A DNA stretch of 24,462 nucleotides from Chromatiales bacterium. Its GTDB lineage: Bacteria > Pseudomonadota > Gammaproteobacteria > SZUA-140. The notes under the pieces are model-generated. The model saw nothing but the letters and a program-made list of their open reading frames with translations, was not told the DNA's origin and searched no databases. The stretch spans positions 1 to 24,462 of the forward strand of contig JAITWN010000106.1 in NCBI GenBank assembly GCA_031285245.1, in the 5' to 3' direction. This document shows, in pieces, positions 1 through 8,663 of this stretch. How positions within the stretch are numbered: position 1 is the stretch's first letter; the number at the start of each line of letters is the position of its first letter. A program made the position numbers and the translations under genes.

Positions 1-1
1 A

Positions 2-883
2 CCCGCTGGAATTGCGCCCGGCACGTTCATCGGACGTCCCAGCGTCGAGATCACCACACCCGAAACAAAATCAGCCGGCGAAGCAGCGCCATGGGAAATC
101 GTGCTGCGCGGTAGCGTCGCGCTCAATCTGCTACCGGTACAAGCACCACTCGCACCGCCGCCAGCCGGCGTGCGCGTCTACATGGATCCCCCCGAACACC
201 AACTCGAACAAACTATAGACGGCGTGCAGAGCGTCGCCATCTATCGCGGCAACGTGCTGGCGCAATCCTCGGGAACACACCAGACACCAACGATCCAGCT
301 GCCTTGGTACGATATCAGCACTGGCACAATGGCCATGCTGGAGCTTCCCGGAAAAACTTTCGAAACCTCTGCTGCACCAGAACAAAGTGCGACAGCCATG
401 CTGCCGACCACAGATGTTCACAGCGTAGAGCCCACGCCCGCAGCACGTAATAGCATTAATAGCACTTGGCTGTGGACAACCGCGCTCTTCGCACTGCTGT
501 GGCTGATCACGCTCGCCGCATGGCTGCGGCGCAACAACATGCAGCGCTCTGCACATCACCAGCCCAAACCGCGTGACAACGAACCGCGCCAACGCCTGCT
601 CTTAGCCTTGAACGCCCGCACCCTGGAACAGGGCCTGCGCCAATGGGAAGCCTGCTATGGCCACGATGAAGCGATTCGTGCAGCGATCCGCACCGCGCAA
701 CAACTCAGCTATCGCAAGCGCGCCGCACAAAACGATATCGAACTCACGCAAGCAATCGAACACGCGCTCGCGCTCATCGGCGATTGCCGCGTCCCAACTT
801 CAGCTCAAGAAGAAAACCACAAAGATCCCCGCGATGATCATTGGTCACCGCGCGCGTTTAGACATGCGCCAGATCGGGAATAG
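2..883 (+). CDS. BatD-family (oxygen tolerance) protein, C-terminal part
   Basis: The frame is open from the first bases of the window, so the gene starts upstream and only the last ~293 codons are present; the GTG at 101 is internal. The visible part holds beta-rich segments, including a PAGVRVY stretch and a LPWYDISTG...LPGKTFE stretch, which match the repeated Ig-like units of BatD proteins. A single membrane helix follows (WLWTTALFALLWLITLAAWL, about window positions 470-530). After it comes a cytoplasmic helical tail rich in Ala, Arg and Gln. BatD proteins are usually encoded with BatA/BatB (VWA-domain) and MoxR genes, and are linked to stress tolerance and envelope homeostasis. Those partners would lie upstream, outside the window. 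It is read in the opposite direction to the cytochrome locus and is unlikely to be functionally tied to it. The family assignment is good; the detailed role is unknown. Confidence 0.75.
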   Translation, partial: PAGIAPGTFIGRPSVEITTPETKSAGEAAPWEIVLRGSVALNLLPVQAPLAPPPAGVRVYMDPPEHQLEQTIDGVQSVAIYRGNVLAQSSGTHQTPTIQLPWYDISTGTMAMLELPGKTFETSAAPEQSATAMLPTTDVHSVEPTPAARNSINSTWLWTTALFALLWLITLAAWLRRNNMQRSAHHQPKPRDNEPRQRLLLALNARTLEQGLRQWEACYGHDEAIRAAIRTAQQLSYRKRAAQNDIELTQAIEHALALIGDCRVPTSAQEENHKDPRDDHWSPRAFRHAPDRE

Positions 884-1010
884 AAGCGAGAAATCCCCCC
901 TCCGATCGGTTTGTAATGTTGACAATGTCCTGGCGTAATATTGATAAAGAGAGGCGATAACCTGTAATCATTGAGTTCAATCAGGCAGATTGAGGGTCAT
1001 CGCATGACTG

Positions 1011-1500
1011 GTGTACGCGCACGATGCGTTCATGATTCTATCGAGAGGCGTGTTCTTCTCTCATGACCATGACGAAGAAGAGGGCTGGGTTCTCGAGTCA
1101 GACACAAGAGACTCGGGCACGCGTGTATTCATGCGCATCAACAATCATACGGCCCGCACTACGCGAAAAATATTTGATGAATTCTCGAGCTTAAACCCCG
1201 AAGAGGGGATCAGCGCTTTCGACGAAACCATCGTCCCGGTGAAACTCGCGAGATATGGAGATGACAATCTGGTTTCCAGATCTCAAGCTAAACGCCTGCT
1301 CACCAGATATAGAGCTATTCAGAAATGTCATCTTGGATTTTTCTGAAGTACCCAACATCGGGCAAGCATTCGTCGATGAAATTTTTAGAGTTTTCGCGCA
1401 CGGACACCGTCATATCAAACTCATCCTGATCAACGCTAACATTGAAGTGATGGGCATGATCAACCGCGCAACCTCACGCGCGGGTGATGACGGTAATTAG
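1011..1500 (+). pseudogene. Decayed ATPase/STAS-like (DUF4325) gene, truncated and frameshifted
   Basis: Two frames together give one recognisable product. Positions 1011-1310 encode a stretch with FMILSRGVFFSH, FMRINNHTARTT and ARYGDDNLVSRSQAKRLLTR. The +1 frame then continues with IELFRNVILDF, IGQAFVDEIFRVFA and LILINANIEVMGMI up to the TAG at 1498-1500. This is the order seen in DUF4325 (STAS-like) proteins that carry a histidine-kinase-like ATP-binding domain in front. The join needs loss of one base near 1305-1311, so the copy has a one-base insertion (or a sequencing error). It also lacks the N-terminal ATP-binding part: an in-frame TGA lies at 1005-1007, right before the conserved region. 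A TTGACA hexamer at 919-924 could be the remnant of its promoter, but no convincing -10 follows. With two separate lesions, a dead remnant is the best reading. These proteins are thought to be signalling or regulatory; no function is claimed for this copy. Confidence 0.75.
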
Positions 1501-1542
1501 CGCCCCGGAAGCACGCGGTCCCTACCGACATCCGCTCTCCAA

Positions 1543-2226
1543 CTAACGAGCGTTACGCTGCTCCTGCTCAACGAGCGCGGCGACGGTTTGTAGCAGTGCG
1601 CTGGCGTTTGCGGCCATGGTGGGGTCTACGCGGTATTTGCCGGCGATGATGAAGCTTGGTGCGCCGGCGATTTCATAGGTGCGTGCGAGGACTTGGGCGC
1701 TACGTACGCCGGCAGCAACGGTGCTGCTGCGAAAAACGCTGAGAAAGTGTTTGTGATCGACGCCATGTTCCGTAAAGAACGCGGCGAGCTCTTCTTCGCG
1801 ATCGAGTGCGCGGCCATAGCGGTGCAGCGCTTCGTAGATAGGCAGGTGCACGCTGTCCTCTATGCCGAGCGCCTCGGCGGCGTAGTACGCGCGTGCGAAG
1901 TAGACCATGTGTGTGCCAACGACGGCTGGCACGCGGCGAAACGTTACTTTACCTTGCTGGGAATCGAGCCAACGCGCGAGCGCAGGCTCGATCACGAAAC
2001 AGGTCTGGCAGTTGTACCAAAAGAACTCGACCACCTCTACAGTTCCAGGCGCGGCGTCAGTCGGCTGCGGCTCGCTCAGTTCGCGGTAATTCACGCCAGC
2101 AATGATGCCTTGCGACTTCAGATCGGGCACAGCAGAAGACTCAGGCGGCGCAGCCATGACCGAGCCCATCCACAGTAGACTCCACACCAGCAGCGCCATT
2201 CCAAAGCTGTATTGTTTCGTGCTCAT
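1543..2226 (-). CDS. dsbA: DsbA-like periplasmic thiol oxidoreductase with CQTC active site
   Basis: This is a 227-residue exported thioredoxin-fold protein. The start is the ATG at 2226, preceded by AGAGG at good spacing; a TTG two codons upstream is less likely. A signal peptide ends near VMAA (about residue 26). The redox motif FFWYNCQTC has its cysteines at residues 73 and 76, and GAPSF supplies the cis-proline near residue 190. Length and layout fit DsbA, but the usual CPHC is replaced by CQTC, which should change the redox potential. DsbA proteins put disulfides into exported proteins; in System II organisms the apocytochrome thiols pass through this cycle before heme attachment. It is the last gene of the long minus-strand run, 18 bp after the TPR gene and behind ccsA and resB, so a dedicated role in cytochrome maturation is a reasonable inference. 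No T-tract terminator is clear downstream. Confidence 0.85.
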   Translation of the reverse strand: MSTKQYSFGMALLVWSLLWMGSVMAAPPESSAVPDLKSQGIIAGVNYRELSEPQPTDAAPGTVEVVEFFWYNCQTCFVIEPALARWLDSQQGKVTFRRVPAVVGTHMVYFARAYYAAEALGIEDSVHLPIYEALHRYGRALDREEELAAFFTEHGVDHKHFLSVFRSSTVAAGVRSAQVLARTYEIAGAPSFIIAGKYRVDPTMAANASALLQTVAALVEQEQRNAR

Positions 2227-2244
2227 CTTCAACCTCTCGGCAAA

Positions 2245-2961
2245 CTACTTGCGACCTATTGGAATAGCGAGATCGCGTTGTTGCTCACGCGCGTCGCGAT
2301 CCGGCAGATTACGTTCCTCCCACTCACGCGTGCGCTCCTCGATCCAGCGCGCTTCATTCTCTGGTAGCGGCCCACGCTCACGCCGCGTTTCCCATTCCCA
2401 CAAGGCTGAACGCGCGCGGCGCAGGCGCGGCTCATCCTGCGGCGTGAGATGGATATAAGTGCGCATGGCGCCGAGCGCACCGTCGATGTCATCGAGTGCT
2501 TCCAGAGCAACCGCGAGCCCCCAATAAGCGTTACCCTGATAAGGCTGCAATTCGGTGGCCGCGAGAAAAAAATCGCGCGCGTTTTCATAGCGCTCGAGGC
2601 CAAGCATGGCGTAACCGAGATTGACGTAGGCTTCCGGCAGGCGTGGCGAGAGCTTGATGACGCGTTCGAGCGCGACCACCGCTTCTTCATAGCGATGTGC
2701 ATGCAGCATGACCACCGCTTGTTCGAAACGTTCGGTGATCTGCGCCATGCGTGGATCATTGGGGAGCGATGCGCCAGCGTCCTTCTGCGCCAGGGCGCTC
2801 TGCGCTGTTGCCTGTGCGCCAGGGCGCAGCGGTAAAGGCGAAGATCTCGGTTCGGCACTCATCCCCAGCATCACCGCAGTACACACAATGAGGCCGACGA
2901 ATGCGAGTGACAGCGCTGCAACCGCCGACTCGCTCGCGGGGCGCTGCATGACAACACTCAT
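2245..2961 (-). CDS. Membrane-anchored TPR protein
   Basis: This 238-residue protein has one N-terminal membrane helix (about residues 17-34), a Pro/Ala/Gln linker, and three tetratricopeptide repeats at about residues 75-107, 110-141 and 144-175. Typical repeat positions are visible, such as AYVNLGYAMLGLERYENA and AYWGLAVALEALDD. A charged Arg/Glu-rich tail follows. It overlaps the end of ccsA by four bases (ATGA), and AAGGGAG precedes the start. Anchored TPR proteins next to cytochrome c assembly genes, such as CcmI/NrfG in System I, hold apocytochromes for the heme ligation machinery. A similar chaperone or scaffold role alongside CcsA/ResB is inferred from position only. It could instead be a general scaffold for the other products of this operon. 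Confidence 0.8.
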   Translation of the reverse strand: MSVVMQRPASESAVAALSLAFVGLIVCTAVMLGMSAEPRSSPLPLRPGAQATAQSALAQKDAGASLPNDPRMAQITERFEQAVVMLHAHRYEEAVVALERVIKLSPRLPEAYVNLGYAMLGLERYENARDFFLAATELQPYQGNAYWGLAVALEALDDIDGALGAMRTYIHLTPQDEPRLRRARSALWEWETRRERGPLPENEARWIEERTREWEERNLPDRDAREQQRDLAIPIGRK

Positions 2962-3803
2962 ATCACTCCCTTGTGAGCCGCCTCGCTATAAAAAGGCGCG
3001 CCCAGATACGTAAAAAACGCAAAGAGAAAAATGCCGACGATGGCGGCAGCGCCAGTACGCGGCGAAATGCGATAGGTAAAGCGCAGATGAATAGTAAGAC
3101 CGAGCAGCAGCCAATTGAGGAAAGCTGAAGTTTCGAGCGCATCCCAGGCCCAATAACGACCCCAGGCATCCTGCGCCCAGACTGCGCCCGCGATCAGCAT
3201 CAGGCTCTCGAAGACGAGCGCGAGCAGCATGAAACGCCACGCTACCGTATCGAGCACTTCATCGCTCGGCATGTAGCGGAACACACGCCGCAGGCCGGGC
3301 GCATCGCGTAGCAAAATGATACCTGCGAGTCCGGTGCCAATCAGGCAGAAGGCGAGGAAGAATTTACCGAAGAGAACATGTGCCCATTTCCATTCATGAT
3401 AGTAAGTGGGAGGAAACGCACTCGCGCCGGGATCAACCGTGACTACCCAGATACCCATCATCAGTAGCACTGGAAGAACGATGATCGCTGTAGGGCGAAT
3501 CAGCGGCACGCGCCAATAAGTAACGGTATATACCAGGCCCAGGCTGAAAAGCTGGCTGGTCAGCAGCTCGAAAAGATCAACGAAGGGACCGTGGCCAATG
3601 CGCAGCCAGCGCGTAGCGAGCGCGATAGCAAGCAGCGCAACACCACTGAAGAGCAGCCCCAGCACGATCGGCTCGGGTCGTCGTGACAGCGCACCGGCGG
3701 CGCCACTGAGGCGAAGCACACCATGCATTGCCACACCCATCGCCAGCGCATAGCTGGCAAGCCCAGCATAGATCCAGGGTAGCTCAGTCACCGTCTCGTT
3801 CAC
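2958..3803 (-). CDS. ccsA: Cytochrome c assembly protein CcsA (System II heme handling)
   Basis: This polytopic membrane protein of 281 residues has about eight hydrophobic segments. The WWD heme-handling signature is clear at residues 209-221 (WAQDAWGRYWAWD), followed by ETSAFLNWL. Candidate heme-ligating histidines are H71 (GHGPF), H142 (KWAHVLFGKF) and H239 (TIHLRF), placed as in the CcsA/CcmC/CcmF superfamily. CcsA works with ResB/CcsB to move heme to the periplasmic side and attach it to CXXCH motifs. The start is a GTG overlapping the resB stop (GTGA), with GGAGGG nine bases upstream. The pair lies directly downstream of the 11-heme cytochrome, so the locus brings its own ligase. This may be the general System II of the cell or a second, cytochrome-specific copy; that cannot be decided from this window. 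Confidence 0.93.
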   Translation of the reverse strand: MNETVTELPWIYAGLASYALAMGVAMHGVLRLSGAAGALSRRPEPIVLGLLFSGVALLAIALATRWLRIGHGPFVDLFELLTSQLFSLGLVYTVTYWRVPLIRPTAIIVLPVLLMMGIWVVTVDPGASAFPPTYYHEWKWAHVLFGKFFLAFCLIGTGLAGIILLRDAPGLRRVFRYMPSDEVLDTVAWRFMLLALVFESLMLIAGAVWAQDAWGRYWAWDALETSAFLNWLLLGLTIHLRFTYRISPRTGAAAIVGIFLFAFFTYLGAPFYSEAAHKGVI

Positions 3804-4819
3804 GAGGTCTGCCCTCCATCGACGATCTGGCTGCGGCGAGCATCCTGTACTGCGGCATGAACTTCAGCCGCGCCGAATTTACGCCAGAAATGCGTGGCGA
3901 GCCCGAACACGGTGAGGAAGGCGACGATGAACAACCAGCGCAAGGTCGGATCGTAAAAGACTTTATAACCCATCCAGCCGGCGAGACGCTCATAGCGCAA
4001 GGTGCCGTGTTCGAGACGCGCGCTCTCACCGGGCGCGAGCTCGATACGCTCTTCGCCAGCGCGCACGATCAATCGACTGTGCGCACGCGCTGGTTCGAGT
4101 TTCCAATCCGCTTCGGGATTCATGCCGGTTTCGAGCTGCATCCAGAAACGGATTTCCTCGCCATTCTCCAACACCCAGCGATTGGCCTGGCGATGTTCAA
4201 AGAGAGGATACGAAGGCATGTGCACCGCGCCAGTGACAGGCGCGCCGCCATCGGGCGTCCAGGTGAGAATGGCAGCGAAGCCTTTGTTGAAGGTGGTGTA
4301 GAAGCGATAACCCTCGACGACGAACGGCGTGTGATCACCGATCACGCGCTCTTCCCAGCCACCTTTGCCATCCGGTACCGCAATGTAGCTGTGCGTCGGG
4401 CCTCGCGTCATACCCGTGGTGTATTCGACGCTATAAGGGCCTTGCACGAAATCGATGCCCTTGAAGTCACCGGTATGCCAAATCCCTTCGCGCACTTCGA
4501 TCATGTCTTCAGGCGCGAAGCTCTGCCCTTCCACCAGTTCGATCTTGGCTTCGAGCTTGGTCAAACGGCCAATGGCGACTAACACCACGATCAGCAGCAA
4601 GCCGATGTGAAATACCAGTAAGCCACCGCGGCGATTGATGTTGGGATTGCTGATGATGGCGGCACACAGATTGAGCGCGAGCAACAACAGCGGAATCGCC
4701 AGCACCCATGCTGGCGTTGTGACCGGGTTGTCGTAGTTGAGTGCAGCACCTACGCCGAGCAGGATCATTCCAAAGATCGTAAGGCGCGTTGAAGCGAGCT
4801 TACGCAAGACCTGGATCAT
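3800..4819 (-). CDS. resB: Cytochrome c biogenesis protein ResB/CcsB
   Basis: This protein of 339 residues has the ResB layout: three membrane helices near the N-terminus (about residues 12-28, 36-57 and 65-84), a large periplasmic domain (about 90-300), and a last helix (about 302-322, WLFIVAFLTVFGLATHFW) followed by a short cytoplasmic tail. H71 in LLVFHIGLL is the candidate conserved histidine of the third helix. ResB is the partner of CcsA in the System II cytochrome c synthase and is thought to bring the apocytochrome to the heme. The protein is compact: many ResB/CcsB proteins exceed 400 residues, so part of the periplasmic domain appears reduced. It overlaps both the 11-heme gene upstream and ccsA downstream by four bases. 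Confidence 0.9.
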   Translation of the reverse strand: MIQVLRKLASTRLTIFGMILLGVGAALNYDNPVTTPAWVLAIPLLLLALNLCAAIISNPNINRRGGLLVFHIGLLLIVVLVAIGRLTKLEAKIELVEGQSFAPEDMIEVREGIWHTGDFKGIDFVQGPYSVEYTTGMTRGPTHSYIAVPDGKGGWEERVIGDHTPFVVEGYRFYTTFNKGFAAILTWTPDGGAPVTGAVHMPSYPLFEHRQANRWVLENGEEIRFWMQLETGMNPEADWKLEPARAHSRLIVRAGEERIELAPGESARLEHGTLRYERLAGWMGYKVFYDPTLRWLFIVAFLTVFGLATHFWRKFGAAEVHAAVQDARRSQIVDGGQTS

Positions 4820-7599
4820 GGCGGGTTTAGACAGGACTCACTGCTGTTGTTCATCCAGTTGACACCGACGATGCCGTTGCCGCCGGGCTGGTTATTGGCG
4901 CGACCACCGGCTGAACCGCAGTTCACATCCAGCCACTCACCACTGCGCGCGAAGCTGCGCACTTTGAGCACGGTGCCAAGGTAATACGGGCCTTTGTAGT
5001 AACGCCCGGCGCCCGATGGCGCAAAGCCCGTGTAACGCACCTGCGTACCTGGTGGCAACTCGGCTTCGAGGCCGACATCGTTGAGGTTGGCGAGGAAGAC
5101 TTTGTTCTTCCAGCCGTGCGGAATGGCGATGTGGCAGTAAGTGCAACGGAAATTGTTCACCACCGCCGCATGACCGATATGCAGGTTGGTGCCGAGGAAC
5201 TGTAAGCAGCCACCGCCGCCGATCGCACGCCGGAAGCCGCTGCGCACAACCTGCGGATTGGGCTCCGCCACCCCGCGCACATAATTCTTCGGATCGTGGC
5301 AGCGGAAGCAGAGGTGATTGGTCGGATCAGCTTCATTGGCAAAATTGGTCGCCGCCTCACCAGTCTGATCGCTCCAGTTGCCCTTGAGCAGGAAATTCTC
5401 ATCCGAGCCATGCGGCCCCCAGGGATAACCCTGCTCACCGCCCACCGGCACGATAGTATTACCCGCCGTGCGCGAACCGTGGCAGTCGGTGCAATACATG
5501 GTCTGGGTGCCAACCGAAGTATTGAATGGCGGCCGCCAGGCATTGCCATCCGCACCACGCACCGCCGGCGTGCGGCCAGTAGGTTGCACGGTTGGATGCC
5601 AGGAGCGGTGGTTGTTGGTGACGTAATCGACCAGATTGCCTTCCGGATCGAGACGCGACCAGATCACGCTACCCGTACCGCTGGAGTCTGTTCTCGGCGT
5701 CACCGGCCCTGTTGCTGGCGCGCCAACATACGCGCCCGTCGGCGTACCAGGCGTGGTCTCGCCCTGGTGATCAAGCGGTGGCTGGAACTCCATCGCCTGG
5801 TTGGTGTAGTTGAACAGTGAGTTGGTACCTGATGGCGTCAATCCAGAGGTATAACCAAGCGGAGGCGGAATATCATAAGCGTAGTTCGAATGACATTTGA
5901 AACAGAGCTGATACTCGCGCGTTAGATAGGGCGCGCTAGCATCAGTGCTGCCACCGATACCAGGATCTCCACGCTTGACCTGGAAATTCACCGGATTACT
6001 GCCAAATGCCGTATTCGCGTATACCGGCTCGACACCCCAGATACCACGCAACACACCCGAGGCCAGGTTGGTCGGCGGCACGCCTGGTGTGCGATCGTGC
6101 GTTGGTCCCGGCGCCGGCACGGTCGGATCATCGTTGAATACCCGCGTGCGCTGCACACGATGCGGGTTGTGACAATCGGTGCATTCAGCATGGCGATTGT
6201 TCGGGTTACCAAGGCCGAGCAGCTCACGTGATTCGATGAAGTCCTTGCCGCGCGCGGTGCCTTGCGTCGCCGCATCGCCTGTACCGATGCTATGCACTTC
6301 CTGCCCTGCCAACTGATCGACACTCGCGATCGGCATGTGCGTACGCATGGTGACGAAGTCCGTCTTCACGTCTGGCACTTCGAAGGCCGGATTGTCGTTG
6401 GGACGGATCTGTCCTTGCAGCGTCTGAGCGGTCGCTGGTGATCCCGGCCCGGAAACGGCAGGATCACCGTGGCAGGCATAACACACCTGTTCTACCGCGG
6501 GATTGCCGCCTCCTCGGTGGAACAGAGTGCCGGTTACTGGGTCGGCATCGAGCGGGCCATCGACACCTTCACGCAGAATACGGCGCGCGCCCTGCACGGT
6601 GTGCGGATCATGACAGTTGAGGCACGCCGCCTGCCACACGCGCGTGCCGAGCGGGAATTCACGCAGCTCCGCAGCCGCATCGGTATAGCGCTCGTCACCC
6701 ACCGCGGGGTTGGCATGAGCAGATCCTGCCCAGCCGGCTTTGTCGTGGCAGCCGAGGCAGATGATGTCACGCTGTGCATCGAACTGGCCCTGCACCGGCG
6801 GCTGCTGCTGGAAACGATTCACACGCAGGAATTTGACGTTTTCGCCCGGCACCTGCGAGCGCACATGCGGATCATGACAGGAGATGCACTCAACCTTGGG
6901 ACCAACACCCTCGGCATCGCGTTCGAGCGGCAGATAGTGCCCGCGCGGGAACGGTTGCTGCGCCTCACCGTCGATGCGGCGCGTGCGCTCACCGAGCCAC
7001 GGTACCGAGTTAGAATCGAAGAGCTCGCCATCACGCGCGGCCTGCGCGCTGTCAAAGGTGAACGAAATCGGATGGTCGTTAGTGAGATCGACACCGATGT
7101 AGCGCGTAAATCCCGATAGTCTGCCCTGCTGTCCCTGCGGAATAGTGCCCTTAGGCACGCTGTTGGCCTTGTCGGAGAACGTAAATGGCACAGTGCTGCC
7201 ATTGTCTTTGAGTTGCTGGCGATTCAGCACATTCACCGCACCGAGCGCGATGGTGCCGTCATGGCAGGACAGACAAAGCTTGGAGCGCCCACTGGGCTGA
7301 TCGAGATCGGTCGCGTCGAGCGAGGTAGAGGAATAAGGGATGTAGGTGGCCTGCGAGAGCTTGCGGTTCCACAGCGGCGCATTCGGCGCAGGCGTAGCGC
7401 CATGCGGAGTATGGCAGAACGCGCAGATCTGCGATTCACTCGCTGCTTCAGCGCGGCGCTCAACATTGCTTGGCTTCACTACGGCGGAGAAATTGTGGCG
7501 CGTGTTGGCGATATCAGATATCGGCGAGGCAGCGGATACGCAGGTATTCCACAGCGCGAGTACAACGCCAGCGATCAGCGCGGGGGTGGGCCAGCGCAT
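4816..7599 (-). CDS. Large exported cytochrome c with 11 CXXCH heme sites
   Basis: The start is the ATG at 7599 behind GGGGGAG; a GTG directly before it is less likely. The 927-residue product has a signal peptide ending near CVSA-AS (about residue 24) and 11 CXXCH motifs, beginning at residues 59, 109, 238, 281, 326, 373, 473, 566, 703, 764 and 819. Twenty-one further histidines can act as distal ligands. Residues ~30-285 repeat the motif order of the tetraheme cytochrome at 16117-16947: T(R/K)HN, CxFCHTPHG, PLWNR, STSLDA, CLSCHDGT, DHPIS, VEC.SCHDPHV, FLR and a final CLxCHxK. The remaining ~640 residues add seven hemes in a Pro/Gly/Thr-rich chain with long spacers. Extra cysteines C798, C894 and C923 lie outside heme motifs. 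It sits between the NHL lipoproteins and resB and is probably surface-exposed or outer-membrane associated. No characterised cytochrome family is recognised for the full length. Confidence 0.9.
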   Translation of the reverse strand: MRWPTPALIAGVVLALWNTCVSAASPISDIANTRHNFSAVVKPSNVERRAEAASESQICAFCHTPHGATPAPNAPLWNRKLSQATYIPYSSTSLDATDLDQPSGRSKLCLSCHDGTIALGAVNVLNRQQLKDNGSTVPFTFSDKANSVPKGTIPQGQQGRLSGFTRYIGVDLTNDHPISFTFDSAQAARDGELFDSNSVPWLGERTRRIDGEAQQPFPRGHYLPLERDAEGVGPKVECISCHDPHVRSQVPGENVKFLRVNRFQQQPPVQGQFDAQRDIICLGCHDKAGWAGSAHANPAVGDERYTDAAAELREFPLGTRVWQAACLNCHDPHTVQGARRILREGVDGPLDADPVTGTLFHRGGGNPAVEQVCYACHGDPAVSGPGSPATAQTLQGQIRPNDNPAFEVPDVKTDFVTMRTHMPIASVDQLAGQEVHSIGTGDAATQGTARGKDFIESRELLGLGNPNNRHAECTDCHNPHRVQRTRVFNDDPTVPAPGPTHDRTPGVPPTNLASGVLRGIWGVEPVYANTAFGSNPVNFQVKRGDPGIGGSTDASAPYLTREYQLCFKCHSNYAYDIPPPLGYTSGLTPSGTNSLFNYTNQAMEFQPPLDHQGETTPGTPTGAYVGAPATGPVTPRTDSSGTGSVIWSRLDPEGNLVDYVTNNHRSWHPTVQPTGRTPAVRGADGNAWRPPFNTSVGTQTMYCTDCHGSRTAGNTIVPVGGEQGYPWGPHGSDENFLLKGNWSDQTGEAATNFANEADPTNHLCFRCHDPKNYVRGVAEPNPQVVRSGFRRAIGGGGCLQFLGTNLHIGHAAVVNNFRCTYCHIAIPHGWKNKVFLANLNDVGLEAELPPGTQVRYTGFAPSGAGRYYKGPYYLGTVLKVRSFARSGEWLDVNCGSAGGRANNQPGGNGIVGVNWMNNSSESCLNPP

Positions 7600-8663
7600 C
7601 ACGTCTCCCCCAAGAATTGGAATATCACGACACGACCATTGAAAGAATCTGCCACGTAGATTCGATCATGGCCGTCGGTCCAGACTCCAGCCGGTAAAAA
7701 GAATTCACCGATACCGCTACCGGAACCGCCGATGGGTAATAGCAACTCCCCCTTGGCGTTGAATACTAGCAGATGGTCGTAATAGGATTCCACTACATAG
7801 ATGTTGCCGCGGGAATCCACTGCAATGCCTTTGGGTCGCGGTAAATCACCGACGAAAAGTCCGCGACGGCCAAATTCCCGCACAAAAACCCCGCCTGCAT
7901 CGAAGATCTGTACGCGTGAATTGAGTGTATCGGTGACGTAGAGCTGATCGCCCGTCCACGTGAGATAGGTTGGCGCATTGAATTCGCCCGCGCCTTCACC
8001 ATGCTCACCGATGTGCCCAAGCAATTCGCCGGTGTCGCTGAAAATCTTGATGTCATGGGCCTGCGCATCGGAAACAAAGATGCGATTGCGTGCGGCGTCA
8101 CGCGCGATGCCCACCGGGCGCATGAGCACGCCCTTGCCGATGTCGCCGAGGGGTTCGCCTGCCTGATTGAGGCGCACCACTTTCTTGAGCGCGGCATCAG
8201 CGACGAGGATTTCATCGTTGGCGCCAGCGGCGATACCTACCGGGGAATCGAAATGCCCACCCTGCCCTGCTGAGCCCCACACCAACAATTTGCCCGCGGG
8301 TTGATCGAAAACCATAACCGCAGCGCGGCTGACGTCGGTAACGTAAATGCGCCCCTGCGCATCGGTGAAGCCGTTCTGCGGACGCTGCAAGACTACCGGC
8401 TCACGCTTGGCGCTGTGCAAGCCGACCAGCCAGCTGAGCACACGACTGCCGAAATTCTGCGTTGATGCAGGGAAATTCGCCTCGCCGCTAAGCTGGCCGA
8501 CGAAGACGTAACGCGCGCTATCCGGCTCGGGCGGCCAGCGATACTGAGAGGCACTGTCCTCGTACTCGTAGTGCATCACAGACGAGGTGGTACTGGCACA
8601 GCCTGCAATACACAGAGCCAGCAGGACGCAGACCAGTCCTGCGCGGAGCCGCGAATAGCTCAT
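7599..8663 (-). CDS. NHL-repeat beta-propeller lipoprotein 1
   Basis: This 354-residue lipoprotein has a lipobox ending at C22 (LCIAGC). The rest is a six-bladed NHL-type propeller: repeated units such as GRIYVTDVSRAAVMVFD, ILVADAALKKVVRLN, RIFVSDAQAHDIKIF, LYVTDTLNSRVQIFD, IYVVESYYDHLLVF and IYVADSFNGRVVIF each show the (I/L)YVxDxxNxRVxxF pattern. Residues 2-3 after the lipidated Cys are Ala-Ser, with no Asp at +2, so the outer membrane is the expected site. The stop overlaps the start region of the 11-heme gene, and the start overlaps the stop of the second NHL gene by four bases. NHL propellers usually mediate protein contacts; here one may organise or assemble the exported cytochromes. 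This role is inferred from position only. Confidence 0.88.
   Translation of the reverse strand: MSYSRLRAGLVCVLLALCIAGCASTTSSVMHYEYEDSASQYRWPPEPDSARYVFVGQLSGEANFPASTQNFGSRVLSWLVGLHSAKREPVVLQRPQNGFTDAQGRIYVTDVSRAAVMVFDQPAGKLLVWGSAGQGGHFDSPVGIAAGANDEILVADAALKKVVRLNQAGEPLGDIGKGVLMRPVGIARDAARNRIFVSDAQAHDIKIFSDTGELLGHIGEHGEGAGEFNAPTYLTWTGDQLYVTDTLNSRVQIFDAGGVFVREFGRRGLFVGDLPRPKGIAVDSRGNIYVVESYYDHLLVFNAKGELLLPIGGSGSGIGEFFLPAGVWTDGHDRIYVADSFNGRVVIFQFLGET

Noticed and set aside
919..950. TTGACA hexamer considered as an active promoter.
   Set aside because: No acceptable -10 lies 16-18 bases downstream and the gene behind it is broken; it is noted only as a possible remnant.
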